A stretch of DNA of 64,000 bases from Flavobacterium sp. MK4S-17 (GTDB taxonomy: Bacteria; Bacteroidota; Bacteroidia; Flavobacteriales; Flavobacteriaceae), in contig NZ_WWEP01000005.1 of NCBI RefSeq assembly GCF_009848495.1, positions 1-64,000 on the forward strand, written 5' to 3'. Positions within the stretch are counted from its first letter, which is position 1. Every line of letters starts with the position of its first letter. The notes under the pieces were generated by a model that ran no database searches, was not told the origin of the DNA, and saw only the letters and a program-made list of their open reading frames with translations. Below, in pieces: positions 33,610 to 41,947 of this stretch. The position numbers and the translations under genes are program-made.

Positions 33610-35370
33610 ATGAAAAAAAACATAAGCTTTTTTTTATTTATGGTTATGGCTGTTTCAGGCTACGCACAGCAGAAAACATACTGTAACCCAATTAATATTG
33701 ACTATGGCTATTGCCCGATACCTGATTTTGTTACACAGGGAAAACACCGTACAACAGCCGATCCTGTAATAGCATATTTTAAGGATAAATACTATCTTTT
33801 TTCCACTAACCAATGGGGCTACTGGCATAGTGACAATATGCTGGACTGGAAATTTGTTTCGCGTAAATTTTTAAGGCCGGAACATAAAGTATATGATGAG
33901 CTTTGCGCGCCATCGCTGTCTTATGTCAATGATACGCTTTTAGCTATAGGCTCTACACATTCTAAAAATTTTCCTATATGGATGAGTACCAATCCTGAAA
34001 CAGATAACTGGAAAGAATTGGTACATAATTTTGAAGCCGGTGCATGGGATCCGCAAATATTTTGGGACGAGGATACAGATGAAGTTTACCTGTATTATGG
34101 TTCCAGTAATATGTACCCGCTTTACGGGGTTAAGCTCAACCGCAAAACATTTCAGCCGGACGGAGAAGTTATTCCCGTTATGGCTTTAAACGACCATGAA
34201 CATGGGTGGGAACGTTTTGGCGAAAATAATGATAATACTTTTTTACAACCTTTTCTTGAAGGTGCTTTTATGACGAAGCATAGCGGTAAATATTACCTGC
34301 AGTATGCCGCACCCGGCACAGAGTTTAGCGGTTATGGCAATGGAGTATATGTAAGTGAGAAACCACTTGGCCCTTTTGAGTATCAGCAGCACAATCCATT
34401 TTCATATAAACCCGGAGGATTTGCCAAAGGCGCGGGTCATGGCGCCACCTACCAGGATCCTAAAGGCAATTACTGGCATATAGCCACCATGGTTATTTCA
34501 GTAAAAAATAATTTTGAAAGGCGGTTGGGCATCTGGCCGGCAGGGTTTGATAAAGATGATGTAATGTACTGCAATACTGCCTATGGCGATTACCCTACTT
34601 ACCTGCCTGCTGAAAATAAAGGTCATATGGGTATGAATTCCTTTGCGGGATGGATGCTGCTTAACTATAATAAGCCTGTACAGGTATCATCTACACTCGG
34701 GGCTTTCAAACCAAATTTTGCTGTGGATGAGGATATAAAAACTTATTGGTCGGCCAAAACGTCTGATAAGGGAGAATATATTATTACCGATTTGGGTGAA
34801 AAAAGTACAATTAATGCTATACAAATTAATTACGCCGATCAGGACGCCGAAGTTATGGGGAAAGCCAAAGCCTTACCCGGGCATAAATATATAATTTATA
34901 CCTCGGATGATGGTAAAAGCTGGAAGAAGGCTATTGACAAAAGCAAAAATGAAAAAGATGTGCCACATGACTATATTGAGCTTGAAAAGCCATTATCTGC
35001 ACGCTACATAAAACTGGAAAATATAGCTGTGCCAACGGGAAAATTTGCCATAAGCGGGTTAAGGGTATTTGGTAAAGGCTCTGGTAGCAAACCCGGTGCT
35101 GTACAAAATTTTATACCGTTACGCACTGCACCAAAAATTAAGGGCGAACGCAGGAATGTATGGTTTAAATGGCAACAGCAACCTGAAGCCGACGGCTATG
35201 TTATTTACTTCGGCAAGTCTCCCGAAAAAATGTACGGTTCAATTATGGTGTATGGTAAAAATGAATATTACTTTAACGGACTGGACAGGACAGAAGCTTA
35301 TTATTTCCAGATTGAGGCTTTTAATAATAATGGCATCGGGCCAAAATCTGAAATAAAAAAAGCAGAATAA
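33610..35370 (+). CDS. Secreted GH43-like glycosidase with discoidin and FN3-like domains (PUL1)
   Basis: The 586-residue protein has a signal peptide (MKKNISFFLFMVMAVSGYAQ). Residues about 25-350 form a five-bladed GH43-like propeller. The three catalytic carboxylates can be placed: Asp51 in TTADPVIA (base), Asp147 in GAWDPQIF (pKa modulator) and Glu217 in FLEGAFMTK (acid). Residues about 355-490 read as an F5/8 type C (discoidin) domain (VDEDIKTYWSAKTSDKGEY, ARYIKLENIAVP), and 500-585 as FN3-like. It should be a periplasmic or secreted exo-glycosidase removing side sugars; the substrate is unknown. A GH43-like enzyme next to GH144 and GH3 is an unusual partner for an unbranched beta-1,2-glucan. 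Confidence 0.88.
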   Translation: MKKNISFFLFMVMAVSGYAQQKTYCNPINIDYGYCPIPDFVTQGKHRTTADPVIAYFKDKYYLFSTNQWGYWHSDNMLDWKFVSRKFLRPEHKVYDELCAPSLSYVNDTLLAIGSTHSKNFPIWMSTNPETDNWKELVHNFEAGAWDPQIFWDEDTDEVYLYYGSSNMYPLYGVKLNRKTFQPDGEVIPVMALNDHEHGWERFGENNDNTFLQPFLEGAFMTKHSGKYYLQYAAPGTEFSGYGNGVYVSEKPLGPFEYQQHNPFSYKPGGFAKGAGHGATYQDPKGNYWHIATMVISVKNNFERRLGIWPAGFDKDDVMYCNTAYGDYPTYLPAENKGHMGMNSFAGWMLLNYNKPVQVSSTLGAFKPNFAVDEDIKTYWSAKTSDKGEYIITDLGEKSTINAIQINYADQDAEVMGKAKALPGHKYIIYTSDDGKSWKKAIDKSKNEKDVPHDYIELEKPLSARYIKLENIAVPTGKFAISGLRVFGKGSGSKPGAVQNFIPLRTAPKIKGERRNVWFKWQQQPEADGYVIYFGKSPEKMYGSIMVYGKNEYYFNGLDRTEAYYFQIEAFNNNGIGPKSEIKKAE

Positions 35371-35411
35371 AAAGCATAATCTAAATATCACATTAACCTT
35401 AAAATGACATT

Positions 35412-37073
35412 ATGAGTTCAGAACAGACTAAAACTAATTATCCGGCTCTGTATACCCTTATTACCGTTTTCTTTTTCTGGGGGTTCATCGGGGCATCAAA
35501 CGGCGTTTTCATTCCTTTCTGCAAAGCTAAATTCGGGCTCGACCAGTTTCAGAGCCAGCTTATTGACTTTGCTTTTTATGGAGCTTACTACATGGGTGCA
35601 CTTTTCTTATTTGTTTTTAGCACACTCGTTAAAAAGGACATACTTAATTCCTGGGGCTTTAAAAAAGGGATTATAAATGGCTTGCTTATAAGTACTGTTG
35701 GGGCAGTAGCCATGATATTTGCAGTTAAATCAGGCGACTATTACCTTATTTTAGGTGCTTTATTTATTGTAGCATTGGGCTTTTCATTACAGCAGACATC
35801 AGCACAGCCATTTGCTGCTTCACTTGGTGAACCGCACACGGCAAGTAACAGGCTTAATCTTGCAGGTGGTGTTAACTCCTTTGGGACAACTATTGGCCCT
35901 ATTGTAGTTTCATTTGCACTGTTTGGCGTAGCATCAGGCATTAACATTGAAGAATTTGCCAAAAGGCCGGAATCACTGGATATGATGGAGATATTGTATA
36001 TGTTTGTGGGCGGGTTATTCCTTATTGCCGCAGGTTTATTCTTCTTTTCTAAAAAACTTCCTTCAGGAAAAATAGAATCTGTATTTGAGCCTGCAAAAAA
36101 AGCAATGAATACCCTTTTGGTTATTACACTTGTGCTTATATGCATTTTTGGCTATATATTTTCCCGTTATGAAGATCCTGAATTTATTACCCGCTTTATA
36201 GAAAACAGGGAGAAAGACTTTGTAGGTTTAGGGCTAACGGTGGCAACCCTGCTGGTTATAGTATTTGGTTTGTTGTATGCCAACACCGCGGCACAAAAAA
36301 GGCCTGAAGGCTGGGGAGCTATGCGCTATCCGCAACTGGTTTTGGGTATGCTTGGTATTTTTACCTATGTAGGGGTTGAAGTTACTATACAAAGTAACCT
36401 TGGGGAACTTTTAGGCACAGCAGCCTTTGGTTCGCTGGAAGGTTCGGCAATTGCACCGTATATTTCCATGTACTGGGGCAGTTTAATGATAGGGCGCTGG
36501 GCAGGTGCTATCTCGGTTTTTAACCCTTCAAAATCAATGCGAAAAGTATTGCTTATTATAGTGCCTTATGTTGCTTATGGCGTGGTGCTTGCGGCCAATG
36601 CAATTTCAGGGCAGGATATTACACCCCTTTATGCTTATGCAGGCATAGTGGCTTTCCAGGTAGCAGGTTTCTTTTTAGGGCAGGACCACCCGGCAAAAAC
36701 ATTGATGATATTTGGTATAATGGGTATGATAGCAATGCTTATAGGCCTTTCTACAGATGGCATAGTTGCTATTTATGCCTTTATGAGCGGTGGTTTGTTT
36801 TGCAGCATCATGTGGCCTTCAATATTTGCATTAGGTATTGCAGGTATAGGGAAATATACATCACAAGGCTCGGCATTTTTGGTAATGATGATTCTTGGCG
36901 GTGGCATTATACCCCCGTTGCAAGGTAAAATAGCCGATATAATTGGTATTCACGAGTCATATTTTATTCCGGTTCTATGTTTTGCTTATATCGCATTTTA
37001 TGGATGGTATGTAGTAAAAATACTTAAAAAGCAAGGTATTGCTGAAGAGATTGAAGTAGGTGCAGGGCATTAA
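35412..37073 (+). CDS. MFS sugar transporter (FucP/glucose-galactose type), enlarged (PUL1)
   Basis: The 553-residue protein is a major facilitator importer. The N-terminal half shows the fucose/glucose permease pattern: [47 protein letters not shown] and [15 protein letters not shown]. The C-terminal half has [13 protein letters not shown] and [16 protein letters not shown]. The usual length is about 400-440 residues. The extra residues lie in the central region (about 225-310), with a charged loop [18 protein letters not shown] and one or two added membrane segments. It should carry the released monosaccharide across the inner membrane with protons. It ends PUL1, before a terminator. Confidence 0.92.
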   Translation: MSSEQTKTNYPALYTLITVFFFWGFIGASNGVFIPFCKAKFGLDQFQSQLIDFAFYGAYYMGALFLFVFSTLVKKDILNSWGFKKGIINGLLISTVGAVAMIFAVKSGDYYLILGALFIVALGFSLQQTSAQPFAASLGEPHTASNRLNLAGGVNSFGTTIGPIVVSFALFGVASGINIEEFAKRPESLDMMEILYMFVGGLFLIAAGLFFFSKKLPSGKIESVFEPAKKAMNTLLVITLVLICIFGYIFSRYEDPEFITRFIENREKDFVGLGLTVATLLVIVFGLLYANTAAQKRPEGWGAMRYPQLVLGMLGIFTYVGVEVTIQSNLGELLGTAAFGSLEGSAIAPYISMYWGSLMIGRWAGAISVFNPSKSMRKVLLIIVPYVAYGVVLAANAISGQDITPLYAYAGIVAFQVAGFFLGQDHPAKTLMIFGIMGMIAMLIGLSTDGIVAIYAFMSGGLFCSIMWPSIFALGIAGIGKYTSQGSAFLVMMILGGGIIPPLQGKIADIIGIHESYFIPVLCFAYIAFYGWYVVKILKKQGIAEEIEVGAGH

Positions 37074-37095
37074 TTGTCCTACCACCTTTAATAGT

Positions 37096-37123
37096 AAACC
37101 GCCTAACAAGGCGGTTTTTTTAT
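37096..37123 (+). terminator. Rho-independent terminator at the end of PUL1
   Basis: Stem AAACCGCC (37096-37103) / GGCGGTTT (37110-37117) with a six-base loop and a run of seven T residues. Confidence 0.92.
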
Positions 37124-37137
37124 TATCCGGTAAACAG

Positions 37138-37145
37138 TATCTTTG
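37138..37145 (+). promoter_or_regulatory. Predicted -7 element of the lipoprotein gene at 37164
   Basis: TATCTTTG matches TAnnTTTG, 18 bases before ATG 37164. Confidence 0.55.
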
Positions 37146-37163
37146 AGATAAACAATTATGATT

Positions 37164-37571
37164 ATGAAAAAAGCAATAGCTTTAGGATGCCTGCTTACTA
37201 TAACAGCTGTAACAGGATGTAAAGAAAAGAAGGAGGAAGGATTAACTGAGCAAAAGGATACAATAGTACAAAAAGATACCGTTGCGGTTGATAATACTGA
37301 AGTGGAAGTCCCTGAGGTAGTTTCCCAGCCGGCATCTATTGAAGATACTGTGCTGAAAGGGAGGGTAACAGATATACAAAGGGGTAAAGACGGCTATACT
37401 GCAAAAATTAAAACAAGAGAAGGTATTATTTATTTTGCTACCATCAGTATACCCAATCTGGATAGCCCAAAACAATTCAGGGAAGTAAAAGTAGGTGAAG
37501 ATATTGAGGTGAGCGGCGAATTTTGGCAAATGGGCAAAGAACAGCATATTAAAGTTACAGAACTTAAGTAA
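37164..37571 (+). CDS. Small putative lipoprotein with OB-like C-terminal region
   Basis: The 135-residue product begins MKKAIALGCLLTITAVTGC, where VTGC is a good lipobox. An in-frame ATG two codons upstream (37158) is also possible. After the Cys there is a charged linker rich in Lys, Glu and Asp (about 20-60), then about 70 residues of beta-rich sequence, including LKGRVTDIQRGKDGYTAKIKTREGIIYFAT and VGEDIEVSGEFWQM, that look like a small OB-fold barrel. The fold is my inference. It is transcribed on its own between the PUL1 terminator and a shared terminator with creD, and it has no evident link to the glucan genes. Confidence 0.8.
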   Translation: MKKAIALGCLLTITAVTGCKEKKEEGLTEQKDTIVQKDTVAVDNTEVEVPEVVSQPASIEDTVLKGRVTDIQRGKDGYTAKIKTREGIIYFATISIPNLDSPKQFREVKVGEDIEVSGEFWQMGKEQHIKVTELK

Positions 37572-37576
37572 TGTAG

Positions 37577-37633
37577 AAAGGCTGCCTTAAAACATTATGC
37601 AATTAGAATAAAATGCATTTAAAGCAGCCTTTT
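37577..37633. terminator. Bidirectional terminator between the lipoprotein gene and creD
   Basis: AAAGGCTGC (37577-37585) pairs with GCAGCCTTT (37624-37632), extended by inner TTAAA/TTTAA pairing, with a loop of about 25 bases. It sits between convergent stop codons. Confidence 0.7.
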
Positions 37634-37640
37634 AATTATT

Positions 37641-38981
37641 TTAGTTTGTACCCCAATCTATTTTTCTTGAAAAGTACATTACTGCACCTAATATAAGGAA
37701 CAACCCAATACTGCCAACAAGCAAAGCATAGTTTTCAAGCTGAATTATCACATAAATAAAAGTATAAAGCGCACTTAGGGATGCGGCTATAAAAACTGGG
37801 AATTTAATATTCTTTAATATAGATATGGAATATAGCCCAATCATTGCCACCACAGAGCATCCTGCAATGATGTAAGCCAATGTAAAGCTGCTATGCTCTG
37901 TTATCGAAATTAATAATGTATAGAACATTATAAGCGCAAGCCCAATCATTGTGTATTGAAATATATGGATGCTTATTTTACTAATAGCCTGTATAAGGAA
38001 AAAAATAAGGAAGGTTAACCCTATTACCAGAAATCCGTATTTTGAAGCCCTTTCATTTTGCAGGTACTGGTCAACCGGAATCATGAAATCAACATTAAAG
38101 CTGAATTCGCTTAAATCAGGCAGCCCATCAAAGTGCTGCTGGGGAAAGGGCCTGTTTAAATAAGATATTTTCCAGTCGGCGGTAAATCCTTTTTCGGTTA
38201 TAGTTTTATTTTCAGGCAGGAAATTACCACCAAAGCTGGGTGAATGCCAGTTGGAAACCATAGATGCTTCGGTTATTTTGCCTACAGGCACAAAAGCAAT
38301 ATTACGGCTGCCGTTATAACTTATAGCCATTGTAAACGGGGCAGTATTGTTTTGCAGAAGTGCGCCTGCATCAATAGGCAGTGTGGCAAGTGAAGATGTG
38401 CTGTCCTTACCGTTATTAATGGCTACAGGTTCAAAAGTATATTTATTGCTGCCAAAGTTAATGCTCACCTCGCCTTTAATACCTTTAATATTATTAGTGC
38501 GAATGATAATGCTGGCTTTATCCCACTGCATGTTTTCGCTGGGAATATCCCTGTTGCTTATATCCGGCTTTATAAAACTGCCTTTTATATTTATGTCTGA
38601 TTTAAATATAACTGACTGGTAATTATTCCTGCTTTTTTCTTCTGTATTTACCTTTATGTCAGATTTTAATTCTTCCGGGAAGAAATAAGCGTATTCGGTT
38701 TTTGGGCTGCGTTTGGTTACTACCTGTTTGGTTTTTTCGTCAATAAGGCTTTCCTCTTCATATACCGTATAGGGTACTTTAAGCATAGGACCATACAGGT
38801 AAACATGTCGGCCCCATTTGTCGTTTATTTCTTCTACAACTTCCTGTTGCCTTTGTGCCCTTTCCTTTATAAGTCCTTTTACAAACTCCAGGGGTATAAG
38901 CAGGATAAGTGTAAGCAGTCCCACCATAATTATTTTTGCAGTGCCTGACTGAAAAAATGATGTTTTTTGATTTGTTTCCAT
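37641..38981 (-). CDS. creD: CreD family inner-membrane protein
   Basis: The 446-residue protein belongs to the CreD (inner-membrane, PF06123) family. It has one N-terminal membrane segment (about 18-34), a large periplasmic domain (about 40-300; DKWGRHVYLYGPMLKVPY and FGGNFLPENKTITEKGFTADWKISYLNR), and five or six C-terminal membrane segments (about 310-440; FLVIGLTFLIFFLIQAISK is the first). In E. coli, creD responds to CreBC and affects envelope stress and beta-lactam phenotypes, but its biochemistry is unknown. Here it is the last gene of a minus-strand unit behind a small unknown gene, next to a winged-helix regulator, with no creBC in the window. Confidence 0.93.
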   Translation of the reverse strand: METNQKTSFFQSGTAKIIMVGLLTLILLIPLEFVKGLIKERAQRQQEVVEEINDKWGRHVYLYGPMLKVPYTVYEEESLIDEKTKQVVTKRSPKTEYAYFFPEELKSDIKVNTEEKSRNNYQSVIFKSDINIKGSFIKPDISNRDIPSENMQWDKASIIIRTNNIKGIKGEVSINFGSNKYTFEPVAINNGKDSTSSLATLPIDAGALLQNNTAPFTMAISYNGSRNIAFVPVGKITEASMVSNWHSPSFGGNFLPENKTITEKGFTADWKISYLNRPFPQQHFDGLPDLSEFSFNVDFMIPVDQYLQNERASKYGFLVIGLTFLIFFLIQAISKISIHIFQYTMIGLALIMFYTLLISITEHSSFTLAYIIAGCSVVAMIGLYSISILKNIKFPVFIAASLSALYTFIYVIIQLENYALLVGSIGLFLILGAVMYFSRKIDWGTN

Positions 38982-39016
38982 ATTAATTGATTGTTATTTA
39001 CTTTAAAACCTAAATG

Positions 39017-39415
39017 TTACCGTATTAAAAATGTTGCTTTAATTTTTGTAAGCGGCAGGTGCAGCATTGCAAAATGATTAAGGTCAAAAAAGCGAAGTGC
39101 TTTTTTGCCTTCATTATATCTTTTCAGGAAATAGGGAATGTTCCAAAACATTAACACACCACCGCTAACGGCTATAAATAATGTCCTGAAGCTGTAATCA
39201 CCATTGCCGGCCAGGTAATAGTACATGCCAATTTCTTCTCTATCAGAAGTTTTATCAGTTATTAGCGCCCTGAAAATATCTTCTGATTCCGGTTCAGGGT
39301 TTGGCTCGATACTGTTTTTAAACAGGTGCTGCCCAAGATGAAAGCCCAGGCTTCCTTCGGGATAATCGATAAGCTCTGCCAGGCTTAATTTGTTTTGTGG
39401 TTTAGATTTCTTCAT
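39017..39415 (-). CDS. Small protein of unknown function upstream of creD (distant COQ4-like resemblance)
   Basis: The 132-residue protein begins MKKSKPQNKLSLAELIDYPEGSLG. I chose ATG 39415 rather than the TTG at 39448, which falls within a repeated palindrome. The segment GSLGFHLGQHLFKNS and the overall layout faintly recall COQ4-type proteins, but the metal-binding HDxxH of that family is not visible, so this is a weak suggestion. One hydrophobic stretch (FRTLFIAVSGGVLMFWNIPYF, about 78-98) could be membrane-embedded or a buried helix. The creD gene starts 35 bases downstream, so the two form an operon. A 22-bp element, shared with the gene at 40375, lies 15 bases before the start. Confidence 0.65.
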   Translation of the reverse strand: MKKSKPQNKLSLAELIDYPEGSLGFHLGQHLFKNSIEPNPEPESEDIFRALITDKTSDREEIGMYYYLAGNGDYSFRTLFIAVSGGVLMFWNIPYFLKRYNEGKKALRFFDLNHFAMLHLPLTKIKATFLIR

Positions 39416-39429
39416 TGTTTTGTTTTTTA

Positions 39430-39451
39430 AAAGTACTTTGTTTTTCAAAGT
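39430..39451. promoter_or_regulatory. Candidate operator 1 of the winged-helix regulator
   Basis: AAAGTACTTTG, five bases (TTTTT), then CAAAGT. It holds the dyad ACTTTG-N5-CAAAGT (39435-39451). The same 22-bp pattern with a different spacer occurs at 40379-40400. It lies between the regulator gene and the creD unit. Confidence 0.6.
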
Positions 39452-39470
39452 GATTATGTAAAAAAATTTA

Positions 39471-39767
39471 TTATCCTTTTTGTATTAATTTTTCCAGTGC
39501 ATCAATATGGTCTTTAAAGGCTTTTCTGCCAAGCTTGGTAGCTATATATCTTGTGTTTGGCTTTTTGCCCACAAATTGTTTTTCAATGGTAATATATTCT
39601 TCATTTTCCAATGCTTTTGCATGGCTGGCCAAATTACCGTCTGTTACGCCAAGCAGCTCTTTAAGCGTATTGAAATCAGCATACTCATTTACCATGAGTA
39701 TGCTCATAATACCCAGGCGTATGCGATGGTCAAATGCTTTATTTATATGTTGCAGTATATTTTTCAC
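39471..39767 (-). CDS. Winged-helix transcriptional regulator (HTH_34-like)
   Basis: The 98-residue protein is a single winged helix-turn-helix. LGIMSILMVNEYADFNTLKELLGVTDGNLASHAKALENEEYITIEKQF covers helices 1-3 and the start of the wing, and the wing itself holds KKPNTRYIATKLGRKAFKDH. It lacks an effector domain, so it may sense by redox, by a partner protein or not at all. The pattern matches small MarR/ArsR-like regulators of the PF13601 type common in Bacteroidota. Its start lies five bases downstream of the stop of the membrane-protein gene at 39773, so the two are cotranscribed. Matching palindromes at 39430 and 40379 could be its binding sites. Confidence 0.9.
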   Translation of the reverse strand: MKNILQHINKAFDHRIRLGIMSILMVNEYADFNTLKELLGVTDGNLASHAKALENEEYITIEKQFVGKKPNTRYIATKLGRKAFKDHIDALEKLIQKG

Positions 39768-39772
39768 AATGT

Positions 39773-40375
39773 TTATTTACGGTCATATTTATAATACATT
39801 ACAGAGCCGTATAATATATGACAAACCCCGAAACCCAATGCCCAAAATTCCAGTCCGTAGCCCATAAATGCAGTAGCCAACAGCCCGATTATAATTATGG
39901 TTATGCCAAGGTACCGGATATCCCGCAAGGTATATTTACCGGCATTAAGGCAAGCCATGCCGTAAAAAATTAAAGTTATGGGAGCTATAAGGCCATAATA
40001 GTGATTTTTAATAAGCAGTATGGCAAATATACCACCGGTCACTAAAGGTATAAGGAAGTTTATCACAAGTCGCTTTGAAGTTGTGTTCCAAAGTACTTCA
40101 CCATATTTAACGGCTTTCCGCGCTGACAGGATAAAGGCAGTAACTACCGATAGGACAAGTACACCAATAGCTATGGCAGATATGTATTTAAAGGTGCTGC
40201 TTTCGATTATTACATAATTACCACGTTCCCTTTCTAAAATAGTATGGGCTGCATAGGCGCCGGCCAATGCATATATACCTGCCATTATACCCGCCATACC
40301 ACTAAGGGATAAGAACTGGCTGCTTCTGTCCATCATCTTTTTGATGTCCTGTATATCCTTTAAATAATTTTCCAT
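39773..40375 (-). CDS. Polytopic membrane protein of unknown function
   Basis: The 200-residue protein has a charged N-terminus (MENYLKDIQDIKKMMDRSSQ) and about six membrane segments, beginning with FLSLSGMAGIMAGIYALAGAYAA. Between them, a segment with SARKAVKYGEVLWNTTSKRLV forms a cytoplasmic loop. I chose ATG 40375 because the longer frame would begin inside the next intergenic region with a poor N-terminus. The genes for this kind of protein and a small winged-helix regulator often travel together in Bacteroidota, as I recall. A palindrome identical in pattern to the one ahead of the creD unit lies four bases upstream of the start. Function unknown. Confidence 0.8.
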   Translation of the reverse strand: MENYLKDIQDIKKMMDRSSQFLSLSGMAGIMAGIYALAGAYAAHTILERERGNYVIIESSTFKYISAIAIGVLVLSVVTAFILSARKAVKYGEVLWNTTSKRLVINFLIPLVTGGIFAILLIKNHYYGLIAPITLIFYGMACLNAGKYTLRDIRYLGITIIIIGLLATAFMGYGLEFWALGFGVCHILYGSVMYYKYDRK

Positions 40376-40378
40376 ATT

Positions 40379-40400
40379 AAAGTACTTTGAAATGCAAAGT
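40379..40400. promoter_or_regulatory. Candidate operator 2 of the winged-helix regulator
   Basis: AAAGTACTTTG, five bases (AAATG), then CAAAGT; the dyad ACTTTG-N5-CAAAGT spans 40384-40400. On the minus strand it contains TTACTTTG, one mismatch from the -7 element, so bound protein would block the promoter of the membrane-protein/regulator unit. Confidence 0.6.
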
Positions 40401-40499
40401 AAAATATAATTTTTTATTTGTACAATACTATTTGAAAAAAAATACATAAAAAAAGGATAGCTGATGCTATCCTCCTAAGTCTTTTAAATATATGATTTT

Positions 40500-41318
40500 T
40501 TAAAACTTGTTAATGGTTTGGCGGATTGCTACCAGTTTCTCCATTAGTCCTTCAAAATAGTTTAGGTGCAGCATGTTTGCCCCATCGCTCTTTGCATTAG
40601 CGGGGTCAAAGTGCGTTTCAATAAAAATACCGTCAACGCCAACAGCTATTCCTGCTTTTGCAATGGTTTCAATCATATCCGGCCTGCCACCCGTTACACC
40701 TGTAGTTTGGTTGGGTTGCTGCAGTGAGTGTGTTACATCCAATACAGTAGTTGCAAATTGTTTCATGGTAGGTATTCCCCGGTAATCTACAATCATATCC
40801 TGATATCCAAACATAGTGCCCCTGTCAGTTACCATAGCATTTTCATTATTGCAGTCCAGTACCTTTTGTACGGCATGCTTCATGCTTTCAGGGCTCATAA
40901 ACTGTCCTTTTTTAAGGTTTATGGTTTTTCCCGTCTGTGCGGCCGCTACAACAAGGTCTGTCTGTCGCACAAGGAAAGCAGGTATCTGCAATATATCTAC
41001 ATACTCTGCTGCTTTTGCAGCATCTTCATTTTCATGTATATCGGTTACGGTAGGCACTCCAAAGGTTTGCGATACCTTTTGCAATATCTTCAGGGCTTTT
41101 TCATCACCAATACCTGTAAAGCTGTCAATTCGTGAGCGATTTGCTTTTTTAAAAGAGCCTTTAAAAACGTAAGGTATTTTTAACCTGTCGGTAACGCTTA
41201 CAATTTTTTCGGCTATTCGTAACGCCATTTCTTCACCCTCTATGGCGCAAGGGCCTGCAAGCAGGAAAAAATTATTACTATCAGTGTGTTTTATCTGTGG
41301 TATGTTATTTAAGTCCAT
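40500..41318 (-). CDS. kdsA: 3-deoxy-8-phosphooctulonate synthase (KDO-8-P synthase)
   Basis: The 272-residue enzyme condenses phosphoenolpyruvate with arabinose-5-phosphate to KDO-8-phosphate, the first committed step for the KDO sugar of lipopolysaccharide. Family markers are LLAGPCAIEGEEMALRIA, FKGSFKKANRSRIDSFTG, GVPTVTDIHENEDA, DILQIPAFLVRQTDL, NLKKGQFMSPE and GRPDMIETIAKAG. It has the conserved Asn-Arg-Ser phosphate-binding pattern. Length is standard. It should be cytoplasmic. A TATCTTTG element lies 27 bases upstream on the minus strand, so it may be transcribed separately from the lipoprotein gene before it. Confidence 0.98.
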   Translation of the reverse strand: MDLNNIPQIKHTDSNNFFLLAGPCAIEGEEMALRIAEKIVSVTDRLKIPYVFKGSFKKANRSRIDSFTGIGDEKALKILQKVSQTFGVPTVTDIHENEDAAKAAEYVDILQIPAFLVRQTDLVVAAAQTGKTINLKKGQFMSPESMKHAVQKVLDCNNENAMVTDRGTMFGYQDMIVDYRGIPTMKQFATTVLDVTHSLQQPNQTTGVTGGRPDMIETIAKAGIAVGVDGIFIETHFDPANAKSDGANMLHLNYFEGLMEKLVAIRQTINKF

Positions 41319-41344
41319 TAAATTTAATTATAAAATGTTACGTG

Positions 41345-41352
41345 CAAAGATA
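41345..41352 (-). promoter_or_regulatory. Predicted -7 element of kdsA
   Basis: On the minus strand TATCTTTG (41352-41345) matches TAnnTTTG in the 55-base gap upstream of kdsA. Confidence 0.55.
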
Positions 41353-41373
41353 CGAATATGTATGCTTTCAGCA

Positions 41374-41829
41374 TTATTCAATTTTTTTAATGCCAAAGCC
41401 AAGCGGGGCTAGTATTTCACCTTTTTCATATAAGTTTATATGTATGCGTTTGGGTTCTTTAAGCCCTTCCCACTTTACTTCATAAATATCCAGTATTCCT
41501 GCACCCATATCATTTCTTTTAGAAGGGAAAGGGCAGCAGCTTTCAATTTTATTGTATATTAATTTTTGACCCTGTGGCCCGGTTAGTGCGCCAAAGTATC
41601 TGTCAACATTCACTTCAGAGCTTTTTAAAGACAGGAATCCAAGATTTACAGGATAATCGGGGTCATAACCATATTTATCGCTGTTACTTATCTCTGTAAT
41701 AATAAAAGTCCTTTCTTTTGAAAGTGCAGGCATATTTGCATTATTATCAATATTCTTAATAGTATTCCTTGTACTTATGCAGGATGCTGCTATTATAAGC
41801 ATAAAGCATGCTAAAACTATTTTTCTCAT
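41374..41829 (-). CDS. Small lipoprotein upstream of kdsA
   Basis: The 151-residue protein begins MRKIVLACFMLIIAASC, with AASC as lipobox, so it is probably lipid-anchored. The body has ITEISNSDKYGYDPDYPVNLGF and YFGALTGPQGQKLIYNKIESCCPFPSKR with a Cys-Cys pair near residue 97, then DIYEVKWEGLKEPKRIHINLYEKGEIL. I recall similar small proteins in flavobacteria that carry the name of the neighbouring KDO enzyme, but this protein lacks any aldolase motif, so that label should not be copied. The true function is unknown. A TAACTTTG element on the minus strand 17 bases upstream is its likely promoter. Confidence 0.8.
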   Translation of the reverse strand: MRKIVLACFMLIIAASCISTRNTIKNIDNNANMPALSKERTFIITEISNSDKYGYDPDYPVNLGFLSLKSSEVNVDRYFGALTGPQGQKLIYNKIESCCPFPSKRNDMGAGILDIYEVKWEGLKEPKRIHINLYEKGEILAPLGFGIKKIE

Positions 41830-41845
41830 GACTGTATTTATTCCT

Positions 41846-41853
41846 CAAAGTTA
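41846..41853 (-). promoter_or_regulatory. Predicted -7 element of the lipoprotein gene upstream of kdsA
   Basis: On the minus strand TAACTTTG (41853-41846) matches TAnnTTTG, 17 bases before the start codon. Confidence 0.55.
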
Positions 41854-41922
41854 GCAAATAATTATATGTATATGTAGTGCCAACTTTTTAAGCCATTTTA
41901 CCAATAGCAACATTCAGAATGT

Positions 41923-41930
41923 TATTTTTG
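41923..41930 (+). promoter_or_regulatory. Predicted -7 element of the YeeE/YedE pair
   Basis: TATTTTTG matches TAnnTTTG, 18 bases before ATG 41948. The region is divergent from the lipoprotein gene at 41829. Confidence 0.55.
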
Positions 41931-41947
41931 TAAAAAATAAAACAAAT

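Noticed and set aside
39017..39415. Confident assignment of the gene upstream of creD as COQ4
   Set aside because: The HDxxH metal motif is not visible and Bacteroidota normally use menaquinone. I kept only a weak resemblance.
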